From positions 1 to 64,000 of the forward strand of contig MKSY01000018.1 in the NCBI GenBank assembly GCA_001897475.1: a DNA stretch of 64,000 nt, in the 5' to 3' direction. The notes below the pieces were generated by a model. The model did not search any database. It saw only the letters and a list, made by a program, of their open reading frames with translations, and was not told the origin of the DNA. Both the position numbers and the translations under genes were made by a program. The stretch's first letter is position 1. Each line of letters starts with the position of its first letter. The stretch comes from Alphaproteobacteria bacterium 43-37 (GTDB lineage Bacteria; Pseudomonadota; Alphaproteobacteria; 43-37). Below are positions 55,473-64,000 of this stretch, one piece after another.

Positions 55473-55869
55473 AGCATAAGCGTATATATTGCTGACGATG
55501 CGTCTAAATTAACATATATCGAAAAATAGTCAAGACTATTTTCTTGCCCTGAGGAAATTAGGATTGTTTTTAAAGGTACCTACTACCCAGGCAATGGTAC
55601 AAAGGATGCTGAGATGTAGCAATACTTCAATCCACATGGGTTTAACGCTGTGCCTGTTCTTTCATATCGCTTAAGCACGTAATTCGTGCGGAAATTTTTA
55701 AAGCCGCTGTTCAATCAAAAGGACAATGACTCTCTTTTGAAAAAATCCGCTATAAATCTGCTCCAGAACATGTACCGAGATGGATGGGGTTGGATCTTCA
55801 AAGTAGCGACGGAGTAGCAACCACGCCGTTTTTGTTTTGTGAAAACCTGCTGAAGCCCTGAACTTCCTT
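55473..55869. other. Intergenic stretch with no recognisable gene
   Basis: About 400 bases between the ATPase and the tRNA. A 33-residue minus-strand frame at 55536-55637 (starting MWIEVLLHLSILCTIAWVVG) is hydrophobic and then basic but has no ribosome site. A short palindrome GCACGTAATTCGTGC is at about 55675. Nothing else was identified; no transposase motif is visible. Confidence 0.3.
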
Positions 55870-55946
<77 letters not shown>

Positions 55947-56102
55947 ACAAGGATTAACTAGTCTTTAATAGATTCTCTGTTAAAACGCAAGAGTAAAAGG
56001 AAGGCTCGACACTTCTGTCTGATATGTGGATTAAAATAAATTTTTTATTTACGTAAATTGGTATAAAATTCTAAGAATAAACAATAAATAGTGGCAGGGA
56101 AA

Positions 56103-57788
56103 ATGGTTAAAGTTTTGGATAGTAAAATGAAGTTAGTGAAACATTTAGCCGTTGTGCTAAGCGTGATTTTCGGTGTAGGCAGTCAAGCCTTAGCAAATGC
56201 GCCGGCACAGCAAGAATCAGCTACAGCGGTGCATGATGCCGAGCAAAATGAATCGCAAGAGTCTCAGGTGGAGGCTGGTGCGACAAGCGAGAGCGGTAAG
56301 ACTAACGCTGGAGACATTCTAAAAAGAGACGCCATTAAAAGTGGCTGGTACCTTTGGGATCCTTATCAATATGTTGAAACAGGTGCCGGTGTGAGCCGTT
56401 TGACCGGCATGGATGTACAGTTAACGACATATTATGCTAACTCGATCGGCCTTAATGTTGATTTAGAAGAAGTCTCCTGGAAACAACATTTGGATGATAT
56501 TAAGACCGGTAAGAGAGATATTGTGGCAGGCGCAGCAGAGGTTGCCGAGCGTAAAGAATGGGGCCTTTATTCGCAAACCTATAGGACAGAAGAAAACGTT
56601 GCCTTTATTCTGCGTCACAAATCCCAGGATCTGCCTTTTAAAACGCCACAAGAAATGCTGGAAATGATTAAGAAAAAGAAGCTGAAGGTTGGTGTGATTG
56701 ATGGATACCATTATGCTTCAAATGAAGTGATGAATTTTATCAATGATGCATCTAACGCTTCTCAGATCATTAAATCCAAGACAGATTTTGATAACTTTCA
56801 AATGCTGATACATCGAAAAGTTGATATTTACCTCGTTGATCGTGTGGTGGGCGCTACATTAGCTTGGCGTACCAAAAACTTGAACAATGTTGAAGAACGT
56901 CGCTTGAACATGAGCTACCCGCTATACTTCATCTTTTCGAAGAAAACCATCCCAACTTCAGTAGTAGATATGTATAACAATTCGATCAAACAAGCTAAAG
57001 AAAATGGTGAATATGGTAAGATTGTTAGCCAATATCTCTTCCCTGTATTGCTCTTGCAAACGCTAGACAGCCGGTGGTTCTTTATCTTAGAGGTAATGGG
57101 TATCATTGCCTTCGCTATTTCGGGGCTTGTCATTGCTTTTGAGGAGAAGGCTAATTTCTTCGGAACATTGGTTATGACTGCTCTTCCATCAGTGGGTGGT
57201 GGTATCATGCGAGATGTTATCGCGCAAAGAACACCTTTAGGTATCGTGAAGTCGCCATCTTACCTATTTATTGTGGTTGCGGTAGTGGTGGTTGCTTTTG
57301 TCATCATGAATATCTATAAGCTCTTCTTTTCTTCGGCTAAGGTTCATGCTTCCAAGCAAAAGCTGAATGAAATTGGAAACAATATCATTCAGGTTTGTGA
57401 CGCGATTGGACTGGGTGCCTTTACAGTTGTTGGTGTGACTGTTGCGGTGATTGTGAAGGCTGATCCGCTTTGGTTCTGGGGGCCATTATTAGCGGCTGTA
57501 ACAGGTGTTGGTGGTGGTTTTGCACGAGATTTATTGAGGTCTTACGAGAAAAGGAGCTGCTTAACAGGAGAGTTTTATGCTGAGATAGCGCTCATCTGGG
57601 GCTTAATATTTGCCATTATCATGCAGACTCAAACAGAAGAAGTGAACACCGAAAATATCATTTATGCAGTGGTATTTGCGGCTGCTGGTGCGGCGATTAC
57701 ACGTATTGTCTCTTTCTTCTTTAAGATTCCTGGTATTCCTTTCACCTTTATGTTCAATAAAAAGAAGGTAGCAACCTCGAAAAAATAA
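56103..57788 (+). CDS. Fusion of a periplasmic substrate-binding protein and a TRIC/UPF0126 channel domain
   Basis: A 561-residue protein with three parts. A signal peptide is near residues 10-32 (MKLVKHLAVVLSVIFGVG, ending ALANA); a Gln/Glu-rich linker follows to ~75. Residues ~80-325 resemble a family-3 amino-acid binding protein (SRLTGMDVQLTTYYAN and the two-lobe pattern DIVAGAAEVAERKEW, VDIYLVDRVVGATLAW). The last ~225 residues are two repeats of a TRIC/YicG-like domain, each with the mark GGGxxRD (GGGIMRDVI and GGGFARDLL). YicG homologues move glycine or cations. A GTG at 56091 is in frame upstream. A terminator follows at 57814. A PLP decarboxylase is next, in the same direction. Confidence 0.8.
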   Translation: MVKVLDSKMKLVKHLAVVLSVIFGVGSQALANAPAQQESATAVHDAEQNESQESQVEAGATSESGKTNAGDILKRDAIKSGWYLWDPYQYVETGAGVSRLTGMDVQLTTYYANSIGLNVDLEEVSWKQHLDDIKTGKRDIVAGAAEVAERKEWGLYSQTYRTEENVAFILRHKSQDLPFKTPQEMLEMIKKKKLKVGVIDGYHYASNEVMNFINDASNASQIIKSKTDFDNFQMLIHRKVDIYLVDRVVGATLAWRTKNLNNVEERRLNMSYPLYFIFSKKTIPTSVVDMYNNSIKQAKENGEYGKIVSQYLFPVLLLQTLDSRWFFILEVMGIIAFAISGLVIAFEEKANFFGTLVMTALPSVGGGIMRDVIAQRTPLGIVKSPSYLFIVVAVVVVAFVIMNIYKLFFSSAKVHASKQKLNEIGNNIIQVCDAIGLGAFTVVGVTVAVIVKADPLWFWGPLLAAVTGVGGGFARDLLRSYEKRSCLTGEFYAEIALIWGLIFAIIMQTQTEEVNTENIIYAVVFAAAGAAITRIVSFFFKIPGIPFTFMFNKKKVATSKK

Positions 57789-57813
57789 AAACTATTGTTT
57801 TATTCGATTAATG

Positions 57814-57842
57814 AAACCTGGGAGGTATGCTCCCAGGTTTTT
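57814..57842 (+). terminator. Rho-independent terminator after the fusion gene
   Basis: Perfect 11-bp stem AAACCTGGGAG/CTCCCAGGTTT with a 5-base loop, merging into TTTTT. It separates the fusion gene from the decarboxylase gene, which starts 88 bp later, so they may be separate transcripts. Confidence 0.9.
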
Positions 57843-57929
57843 CATTATAGATCTATGAAATGGATTATATTTAAGACAAAATTTACCCTCGTTCATGTAT
57901 GATAAAACGCATACAACGAAGGTAAAATT

Positions 57930-59393
57930 ATGCTTGTAAAAGGGTTGCCGCGTACTGCTTACATTGATCCAAAGGGACTCAACAAAAATGAGGTTGATGC
58001 GCTATTAAGACAAACCGTTAATCAACTGGTGGCTAAACTTTCAATGGCTGCACAGAGGCTTCCCTATCCAGATTTTGAGAAAGTGAAAGCGTTCCAAAAA
58101 ACTCTGACAATGTTGCCAGAGAAGGGAATGGCAGACACTAAGATAATTGAGATTCTGACACAATTTTATGATCATAGCACCAATGTAGCTCACCCACACT
58201 ATATGGCGCACATGAGTCCGCTGCCCACAACATTCTCGGTTATCGGAGAAATCGTTGCCGCCGCTATAAACAACAACATGATCAGCTTAGAGCTCTCTCC
58301 TCTTTTTACGCAAATGGAGACTCAGCTGATCAAAGATGTTGCTAAGCAGTTTGGTTTGGGAGAAAAAGCTGGCGGTGTCATACTTAGTGGTGGAAGCCTT
58401 TCTAACCTGCAAGCCATAGCTATGGCTCGAAATGATCGATTCCCAAACTTGTTGTCAAAAGGTATGCAAGGCGGGGCAGACAAAAGAATGGTTATCATTG
58501 CCTCGCAAGAGGCTCATACGTCTATTCAGCGTGCAGGAATGACGCTTGGCATCGGTTTGGAAAATGTTAGGCTGATTCCTACAGATGAATCAGGTAGGCT
58601 TTCCGTTCATGAATTAGTTAATACTCTCGAATCATTGAAAAGTGAATCCATCATTCCTTTATGCATTATTGCAACTGCTGGGACAACTGTTGCGGGTGTT
58701 ATTGATCCTTTAGAGCCAATTGCTAAAATAGCCAAAGAATATGGGGTTTGGCTTCATGTTGACGGGGCATATGGCGGGGCATTGATATTTTCTCATGAAA
58801 ATAAGCACTTGCTAAAAGGCATTGAAAACGCTGATTCCATCACGTTTAATCCCCAAAAGTGGCTTTTTGTTACCAAAACATGTTCGCTGTTGATGGTCAA
58901 AGATTATGCGAAAATGAGCAATCTTTTCTCAGTATATTTGCCCTATATGCAAACACCAGATGAATACATGAATTTGGGGGAAATTACTGTGCAAGGGTCT
59001 AGGCACGCTGAAATTGTCAAGGTTTGGGCTTCATTTCAGCATTTTGGAAAAGAAGGTCTAGGGAATTTAGTGGATTATGGCATTGGTTTGAAGGAGGCTT
59101 TTGTCAAAGCCATTGAGGCAAGGCCATATCTTAAAGTTGCTCATAGACCGCAAACTAATGTTGTGTGCTTCAGATATTTTAATCCAGCTATTGATCCAAA
59201 AAAGCTGGACGAATTGAATACGTCATTGCAAAAATTCTTGACTCAAGATTGTGGGATCTTTCTATCTGCACCATGGTATAAAGATAAAAAATGGCTCAAA
59301 GCTGTTTTGCTCAATCCTTACATTAGTGAAGAGATCATTAAAGTGGCCTTTGAAAAGATCGACCTATTTTTAACGAGCTGCAATTTAATATAA
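57930..59393 (+). CDS. PLP-dependent group II decarboxylase
   Basis: Pyridoxal-phosphate enzyme of the glutamate/aromatic-amino-acid decarboxylase family, 487 residues. The PLP lysine is K310 in NPQKWLFVT, and HVDGAYGGA carries the Asp that binds the pyridine nitrogen. GVILSGGSLSNLQAIAMAR (shown in part), HTSIQRAGMTLG and IATAGTTVAGVIDPL are further family marks. Group II enzymes act on Glu, Asp, diaminobutyrate, cysteine sulfinate or aromatic acids; substrate residues cannot be assigned. Context, a binding-protein/channel fusion upstream, suggests import of the substrate or export of the product. Confidence 0.85.
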   Translation: MLVKGLPRTAYIDPKGLNKNEVDALLRQTVNQLVAKLSMAAQRLPYPDFEKVKAFQKTLTMLPEKGMADTKIIEILTQFYDHSTNVAHPHYMAHMSPLPTTFSVIGEIVAAAINNNMISLELSPLFTQMETQLIKDVAKQFGLGEKAGGVILSGGSLSNLQAIAMARNDRFPNLLSKGMQGGADKRMVIIASQEAHTSIQRAGMTLGIGLENVRLIPTDESGRLSVHELVNTLESLKSESIIPLCIIATAGTTVAGVIDPLEPIAKIAKEYGVWLHVDGAYGGALIFSHENKHLLKGIENADSITFNPQKWLFVTKTCSLLMVKDYAKMSNLFSVYLPYMQTPDEYMNLGEITVQGSRHAEIVKVWASFQHFGKEGLGNLVDYGIGLKEAFVKAIEARPYLKVAHRPQTNVVCFRYFNPAIDPKKLDELNTSLQKFLTQDCGIFLSAPWYKDKKWLKAVLLNPYISEEIIKVAFEKIDLFLTSCNLI

Positions 59394-59408
59394 TGCTTGA
59401 GGTTATTC

Positions 59409-60122
59409 CTACACTCGAATGATTTGTCCGTGCTGCTCATTTGCAGGATTGGCAAGATCTAAAAAGAGCTGTGTTACCTCATTGGGGCCCCTGGCGTTAT
59501 GTGCTGGCTCTCCTGGGAGTGCATGATGCCTGAGCTTGGTTCGTAAGGGGCCAGGGTCAATCAAATTAACTTTGATGGTCGATTGCATAACCTCTTGGGC
59601 GTAGGTTAAAACAATACTTTCAAGGGCAGCTTTGGAGCTAAAGTAGTGACCCCAATAGGCTTGAGCATAAGGGTAAGATAAGCTGTTAGGAGAACACGTT
59701 ACATAGATAGCTTTACCAGCAGAGCTCAAACGCAAGAGGGGGTCTGTAGTCTGAATGAGGGCAAAGTTTGCTAAGGCATTCACACGATAAATTTGCTCCC
59801 ACTCATCAACGACCGCATGTGGCGTTGTTGTGAGAGTTCCGATTTGGGCAGCGTTCCCAATGACCACGTCTAGATGTTTGAACGCATCATAAATGTATTG
59901 GGTTAGCTGCCGCAAATTCATCCAATTAGAAAGATCGTAAGGGATCAAAGTGGCGGTGGCGCCTAGAGCATTGATTTCATCATCAATTTTCTCAAGTTTG
60001 TCAACATCTCGGGCAAGCAGAAGTAAATTAGCGCCTTCTTTAGCAAAGGCCAAAGCAAGAGCAGCTCCTAAACCATCTGACGCTCCCGTAATGAGAATAT
60101 TTTTATTATGAAAAACAGTCAT
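59409..60122 (-). CDS. Short-chain dehydrogenase/reductase
   Basis: A 237-residue SDR. The ATG at 60122 gives MTVFHNKNILITGASDGLG (nucleotide motif TGASDGLG); the longer upstream frame overlaps cvpA and is not family sequence. Active-site residues: Ser region YVTCSPNSL, and Tyr-xxx-Lys in YFSSKAALE. VIGNAAQIG replaces the usual NNAG. Substrate unknown. In other alphaproteobacteria a related SDR often follows radA-cvpA-purF; here it is directly after cvpA with 4 bp between. Confidence 0.85.
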   Translation of the reverse strand: MTVFHNKNILITGASDGLGAALALAFAKEGANLLLLARDVDKLEKIDDEINALGATATLIPYDLSNWMNLRQLTQYIYDAFKHLDVVIGNAAQIGTLTTTPHAVVDEWEQIYRVNALANFALIQTTDPLLRLSSAGKAIYVTCSPNSLSYPYAQAYWGHYFSSKAALESIVLTYAQEVMQSTIKVNLIDPGPLRTKLRHHALPGEPAHNARGPNEVTQLFLDLANPANEQHGQIIRV

Positions 60123-60126
60123 GATC

Positions 60127-60900
60127 TTATGTGCTGGATGTTTGCGACGGTTGAGCCGGTGGCTCCTTGGAAGGTGAGTCTTTTGCAGACTCGGAGGGGT
60201 TTTCCTTATGCTCCTGGATGAGGGGACTCTCAAGCTTAGGCACGAGCTCCTCTTGAAGTAATTGATCGATTTGATTCCGCTCCTCGCCGCCATAGCCACT
60301 AGGGCGTTCTGAAGAGGTGGCCTCTTTAGTTGGTTCTTGGTGGGGTGTGAAAGGATTTTCTGTTTGTGTATTGGGTGTCGAGGAAAAAGAGCTGAGCAGT
60401 TTATTGGATAATACAGTCCCAGCAATTAAACGGCTATACTTGGATGCTTCTTGAAAAATGTGGCCAAGTTTCGCATTTTGAACCAGATTGTCATACTTTT
60501 CTTTCGAGAGAAACATTGGTATAAAATTAAATATGCCGGAGGTCAAGAATGTCCCCAAACATATCCCTAAAATAAGGCCTAAGGATCGATCGAGTCCACT
60601 AAGAGCGCTGGATTTAATCAGCTTTCCGAGGGAGCTGCTGATGTAGATCAAAACACTTAACGTCACGACAAAGATTAAACTTGCTGCGATAATTGTGGAG
60701 GGCAATGTATAAGGGATAAATTGAAAGAAGAAAGGTTGGATATGGCTTGCAAAAACAAGGGCCAAGGTAATGGCGCTTCCCCAAGCAACAATATTGAGAA
60801 ATAGCTTAGTGAAACCTGAAATCACGCCTATTAGGGCAGCAATAACCAAAAATGCAATAATGATTATATCGGCTGCATGTGCGGCTGAAGCTTGCGACAT
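60127..60900 (-). CDS. cvpA: CvpA-family membrane protein with a long charged tail
   Basis: Inner-membrane protein of the colicin V production family with four predicted helices in residues ~10-165 (AADIIIIAFLVIAALIGVISG and GLDRSLGLILGICLGTFL). The E. coli homologue is 162 residues; here the C-terminus adds about 90 residues rich in Pro, Ser, Glu and Gln, predicted disordered and cytoplasmic. AAAAGGAG precedes the ATG. radA ends 3 bp upstream on the same strand. CvpA is linked to envelope and stress tolerance. Confidence 0.85.
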   Translation of the reverse strand: MSQASAAHAADIIIIAFLVIAALIGVISGFTKLFLNIVAWGSAITLALVFASHIQPFFFQFIPYTLPSTIIAASLIFVVTLSVLIYISSSLGKLIKSSALSGLDRSLGLILGICLGTFLTSGIFNFIPMFLSKEKYDNLVQNAKLGHIFQEASKYSRLIAGTVLSNKLLSSFSSTPNTQTENPFTPHQEPTKEATSSERPSGYGGEERNQIDQLLQEELVPKLESPLIQEHKENPSESAKDSPSKEPPAQPSQTSST

Positions 60901-60903
60901 TTT

Positions 60904-62298
60904 TTAAGTTCTCCTTTTGTGCTCGCCCGAAATCTTGTCAGCTATAAGCGGTAAAAGGCCCCTGACATGAGTTACATCATATACAGACATGCTTTCTGGT
61001 AAAAGACCTAAAAGTGCAGAACCTTTTAAGGGAAGATAGGCTGATGTAAAGCCAAGTTTGGCCGCCTCTTTGAGCCTAGCGTCCATGGCTTGGACTGGCC
61101 GCACCTCTCCAGATAATCCTATTTCCCCACAAAAAACGCTTCCTTTAGGAAGGGGTACTTCCGTTAACGCCGAAAGAAGGCTAGCAGCTGCGCATAAATC
61201 CACGCCTGGCTCAATGATTTTAAGTCCACCAGCGATGTTGAGGTAGACATCCTTTTGGGCCAAGGAAATGCCGCATCGGGTCTCGATCACAGCAAGGAGC
61301 ATATTAAGGCGTCCCAGGTCCCATCCAACAACCGAGCGCCTGGGGTTACCATAGGGGCAGTCAGATACCAGTGCCTGTACTTCAACTAATAAAGGTCTGG
61401 TTCCTTCTAGGCCGGCATAAATGGCAGAACCATCAACTTGTGTTTCTTGTGATCCCATAAAAAGCGACGAAGGGTTTGTGACTTCGACCAACCCTTTTTC
61501 CTGCATGTCAAAAACACCAATCTCATTGCAAGGACCAAATCGATTTTTGACGGCCCTCAAAATGCGATAGTGATGACCTCTCTCGCCTTCAAAATAAAGA
61601 ACAGTGTCCACCATGTGCTCCAAAACTTTTGGGCCAGCAATGGTGCCTTCCTTGGTGACATGTCCCACGAAGATCATCACTATATTATGCTTTTTGGCAT
61701 AATGAATGAGATGATGCGCGCATAACCGTAGCTGGCTTACTGTTCCTGCGGCAGATTCAATGCTGTCGCTGAAAATAGTTTGAATGGAATCAATCACCAC
61801 AATCTTGTGACGCTTTTCAGATTCGATTGTGGCTAAAATGTTTGAAATGTTTGTTTCGCTGATGAGCTCAACTGAAGCTTCTGATAACCCAAGGCGTGCA
61901 GCTCGCCGTTGGATTTGTTCAAGCGATTCTTCTCCAGAAACATACAAAACAGGGTGGTGAGTTGAAAGTTGTGCCATGGCCTGAATCAAGAGAGTTGATT
62001 TGCCAATGCCTGGATCTCCGCCGATCAATAGCACAGATCCGGGCACAAGTCCGCCGCCACAGACACGATCAAGCTCCTCCATGTGGGTGGCCCATCGGGC
62101 AGGTTGCGATTCGATGGTGTTAAGATGCTGGATTGTAACGGCTCTGCCGCCTTCAACGGCTAGTGAGGCTGGTGCGATTGGGGACGTATTTTCTTCTACC
62201 AGCGTATTCCATCCTTGGCACCCTTCACATCGGCCAACCCACTTACTGTGTCGATGGCCACAGGATTGGCAAATGAAGGATCGTTTGTCACGCGCCAT
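60904..62298 (-). CDS. radA: DNA repair protein RadA (Sms)
   Basis: RecA-like branch-migration helicase. The 464-residue protein has an N-terminal zinc finger (CQSCGHRHSKWVGRCEGCQGW), Walker A IGGDPGIGKSTLL, the RadA-specific motif VKNRFGPCNE, and a Lon-like domain (~300-450; GLSGEVRPVQAMDARLKEA). Upstream neighbour is mlaF, 5 bp away, and cvpA follows. Confidence 0.96.
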   Translation of the reverse strand: MARDKRSFICQSCGHRHSKWVGRCEGCQGWNTLVEENTSPIAPASLAVEGGRAVTIQHLNTIESQPARWATHMEELDRVCGGGLVPGSVLLIGGDPGIGKSTLLIQAMAQLSTHHPVLYVSGEESLEQIQRRAARLGLSEASVELISETNISNILATIESEKRHKIVVIDSIQTIFSDSIESAAGTVSQLRLCAHHLIHYAKKHNIVMIFVGHVTKEGTIAGPKVLEHMVDTVLYFEGERGHHYRILRAVKNRFGPCNEIGVFDMQEKGLVEVTNPSSLFMGSQETQVDGSAIYAGLEGTRPLLVEVQALVSDCPYGNPRRSVVGWDLGRLNMLLAVIETRCGISLAQKDVYLNIAGGLKIIEPGVDLCAAASLLSALTEVPLPKGSVFCGEIGLSGEVRPVQAMDARLKEAAKLGFTSAYLPLKGSALLGLLPESMSVYDVTHVRGLLPLIADKISGEHKRRT

Positions 62299-62303
62299 AA
62301 CGC

Positions 62304-63080
62304 TTAACCTTTAATTTGGAGTTCAATAGGCCCTTTCGTTTGGCCATGAATAAACTGTTCCACATAATCGTTGCCTGATTTATCCATTTGTTCAATGGGG
62401 CCAGCCCATATGATTTTCCCTCCATGGATCATGGCAACGTTCTTAGCGATTTTTCGTGCGCTGTTAATGTCGTGGGTGATGGTAACTGAAGTGGCTCCAA
62501 GTTTTTTAGAACAATCCACAATCATTTCATTAATAACGTTACTGATAATAGGATCCAAGCCAGCTGTGGGTTCATCAAAAAAAATGATCTCGGGTTTCGT
62601 GACGATGGCCCTGGCAATGGCGACCCTTCTTTGCATGCCGCCTGATAGTTCAGCGGGATACGAAAAAGCTACCTCTTTGTTTAAGCCAACAGAGCCAATG
62701 GTTTCAATGGCAATTTCTTGAGCCTCAGCATTGGTCATTTGTTTGGTTTGCCTTAACCCAAACACGACATTTTCCCAAACAGTTATGCTGTCAAAAAGCG
62801 CCGAGCCTTGGAACAACATGCTAAAGTGCGTAAGGAACTTTTCATAACTCTTTCCTCTTAAGTTAAAGCATTCATCGCCATTAAGTTTGATGCTTCCATG
62901 ATCTGCTTTGACAAGGCCTAGGATACACTTAAGCAAAACAGATTTTCCTGTGCCTGACCCCCCCATGATTACGAGCGAGTCGCCTTCCATGATATCTAGG
63001 GACAACTTGTCTAAAACAGTCTTTTTGCCAAAAGATTTAGAAATATTTTTGAGCGCAATTTTTACCTTGGGTTTGGCCAT
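62304..63080 (-). CDS. mlaF: MlaF, ATPase of the phospholipid-retrieval transporter
   Basis: Cytoplasmic ATPase of the Mla ABC system that returns phospholipids from the outer membrane. At 258 residues it has Walker A MGGSGTGKSVLLKC, Q-loop SMLFQGSALFDSITVWENV (part), signature LSGGMQRRVAIARAI and Walker B IIFFDEPTAGLDP; the MLFQ..ALFDS.TV segment is typical of MlaF. GGAGAAG precedes the ATG. mlaE lies 14 bp upstream. mlaD and the periplasmic partners are not in the window. Confidence 0.93.
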   Translation of the reverse strand: MAKPKVKIALKNISKSFGKKTVLDKLSLDIMEGDSLVIMGGSGTGKSVLLKCILGLVKADHGSIKLNGDECFNLRGKSYEKFLTHFSMLFQGSALFDSITVWENVVFGLRQTKQMTNAEAQEIAIETIGSVGLNKEVAFSYPAELSGGMQRRVAIARAIVTKPEIIFFDEPTAGLDPIISNVINEMIVDCSKKLGATSVTITHDINSARKIAKNVAMIHGGKIIWAGPIEQMDKSGNDYVEQFIHGQTKGPIELQIKG

Positions 63081-63094
63081 GGGCTGATCTTCTC

Positions 63095-63931
63095 CTACTT
63101 ATCAAACAACAAGGATGTGAGGATATAATTGCAAATGAGGATGAGGATTGAACCAGCGACAACAGCATTGGTGGTGGCTGAGCCAACACCTTGAGCGCCA
63201 CGTTTAGCATGAAAGCCAGTGTAACAACCCATCAATGTGATAATGAAACCAAAGGCTGAGGCTTTGATAAGTCCAGATATAACATCATCGGCCTTAAGAT
63301 GCTTGAGTGTTTGAGTAAGATAGGTGCCTTGACTAAAGCCAAGTTTAAGCGTGCTAACTAAATATCCACCAAAGACACCAATAATGTCCGCAATAAGCAC
63401 TAAAACTGGCAACATTGTAATGCCTGCGATAACCCTGGGTAAAACTAAATATTTGACTGGGTTTGTTGAAAGCATGGTTAGTGCATCGATTTGTTCTGTA
63501 ACGCGCATGGTTGCGATTTCCGCGGCTATGGATGCCCCGATGCGCCCTGCCACCATCAGCCCCGCTAGGACGGGTCCAAGCTCGCGTGTCATCGATAAAA
63601 CCACAACAGTGGCAATGGCGCCCTCTGCCGAAAAGCGAGAAAAGCCTGTGTAGCTTTGAAGTGCTAAAACCATACCAGAAAAGAGTGCAGTTAGGCCAAC
63701 TACTGGTAATGAAAGGTAGCCAATTTCAATAACTTGCCGCCATAATTGGGACCAAGGGTACGGTGGGCTAACCAACTGACGAAAAATGTTACCAACAAAG
63801 ATGCCCAACTTCCCTGTAGTTTCCAAGAAAAGTAATGTGAGCCGACCAATGGAGGCAATGAAATGAAGCATAAGAGTCAAAAAATCCGTTAATGAGGAGC
63901 CACGTTTCAAATTAAATAATGTTCGGCTCAT
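63095..63931 (-). CDS. mlaE: MlaE, permease of the phospholipid-retrieval transporter
   Basis: Inner-membrane permease of the Mla complex. The 278-residue protein has the family's five to six helices with LPVVGLTALFSGMVLALQSY, MTRELGPVLAGLMVAGRIGASIAAEI (part), MRVTEQIDALTMLSTNP and the GCYTGFHAKRGAQGVGSATTNAVV end. The ATG at 63931 sits directly behind AGGGTAGG; a GTG at 63946 would add five residues. It forms a pair with mlaF. Confidence 0.92.
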   Translation of the reverse strand: MSRTLFNLKRGSSLTDFLTLMLHFIASIGRLTLLFLETTGKLGIFVGNIFRQLVSPPYPWSQLWRQVIEIGYLSLPVVGLTALFSGMVLALQSYTGFSRFSAEGAIATVVVLSMTRELGPVLAGLMVAGRIGASIAAEIATMRVTEQIDALTMLSTNPVKYLVLPRVIAGITMLPVLVLIADIIGVFGGYLVSTLKLGFSQGTYLTQTLKHLKADDVISGLIKASAFGFIITLMGCYTGFHAKRGAQGVGSATTNAVVAGSILILICNYILTSLLFDK

Positions 63932-64000
63932 CCTACCCTGATTCACTTTTTCGTCAAGTCACTCCGCGCCTATCATACAAGTTATGTATTCTCGGTCAAC

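Noticed and set aside
55536-55637. 33-residue hydrophobic minus-strand peptide
   Set aside because: No ribosome site or recognisable family (a CydX-like reading was considered but the motif is absent).

Overview
The window looks like a chromosomal segment of an alphaproteobacterium. Evidence seen directly: a DivL-type histidine-kinase homologue in which tyrosine replaces the phospho-acceptor histidine, an FtsZ ending in an IPAFLRRQ-type tail, a radA-cvpA-SDR neighbourhood, MlaEF, a 17-kDa-antigen/SlyB-like lipoprotein, and polyhydroxybutyrate (PHB) genes. The moderately AT-rich DNA, gene remnants, palindromic interspersed repeats and an apparently missing purF suggest a host-associated lineage such as Holosporales or Rickettsiales. 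That placement is inference. No phage, insertion sequence, CRISPR array or rRNA operon was seen.

Layout, left to right. 1-1080: tail of a LysR regulator, then a degraded, repeat-bearing intergenic island. 1081-13540: Fe superoxide dismutase, a Bcr/CflA-type MFS transporter, a sensory adenylate cyclase with an adjacent metallo-beta-lactamase-fold hydrolase, pterin carbinolamine dehydratase, acetoacetyl-CoA synthetase, thioredoxin reductase, a large MscS channel, Hsp33 and a lipoprotein. 13640-19888: yajC-secD-secF, pgk (convergent), ftsZ and gatC. 19976-23865: a giant fused flavin/Fe-S oxidoreductase and rpiB (convergent). 23994-24298: a complete transcription unit for an unrecognised 58-residue protein. 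24394-27549: a two-gene operon encoding a tandem (double) D-Ala-D-Ala ligase and a VanX-like D-Ala-D-Ala dipeptidase. 27585-32724: divL, phaB, phaC and greA. 32879-44551: two lipoproteins, an ABC1 kinase, a secreted PepF-like peptidase, pyruvate kinase, Sua5, frataxin, an ABC exporter, and rph-rdgB-hemW. 44560-44830: a second repeat island. 44927-53998: DUF805 protein, lepA-pheT-pheS (read leftward from pheS), and sfsA-map-radC-yggS. 54261-59393: a DUF4143-type ATPase, initiator tRNA-Met, a substrate-binding-protein/TRIC-channel fusion and a PLP decarboxylase. 59409-63931: SDR, cvpA, radA, mlaF and mlaE.

Most genes are housekeeping. Three sets invite functional linkage. The tandem ligase and dipeptidase act on the same dipeptide, and the two ligase halves differ at the residue that separates D-Ala-D-Ala from D-Ala-D-lactate enzymes, so the pair resembles a cut-down vanA/vanX module. 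The substrate-binding/TRIC fusion followed by a group II decarboxylase could be an amino-acid uptake and decarboxylation pair. The cyclase and MBL hydrolase could make and turn over a cyclic nucleotide. AacS, PhaB and PhaC together indicate that PHB is made and mobilised. All functional assignments rest on motifs read by eye; no database search was run.
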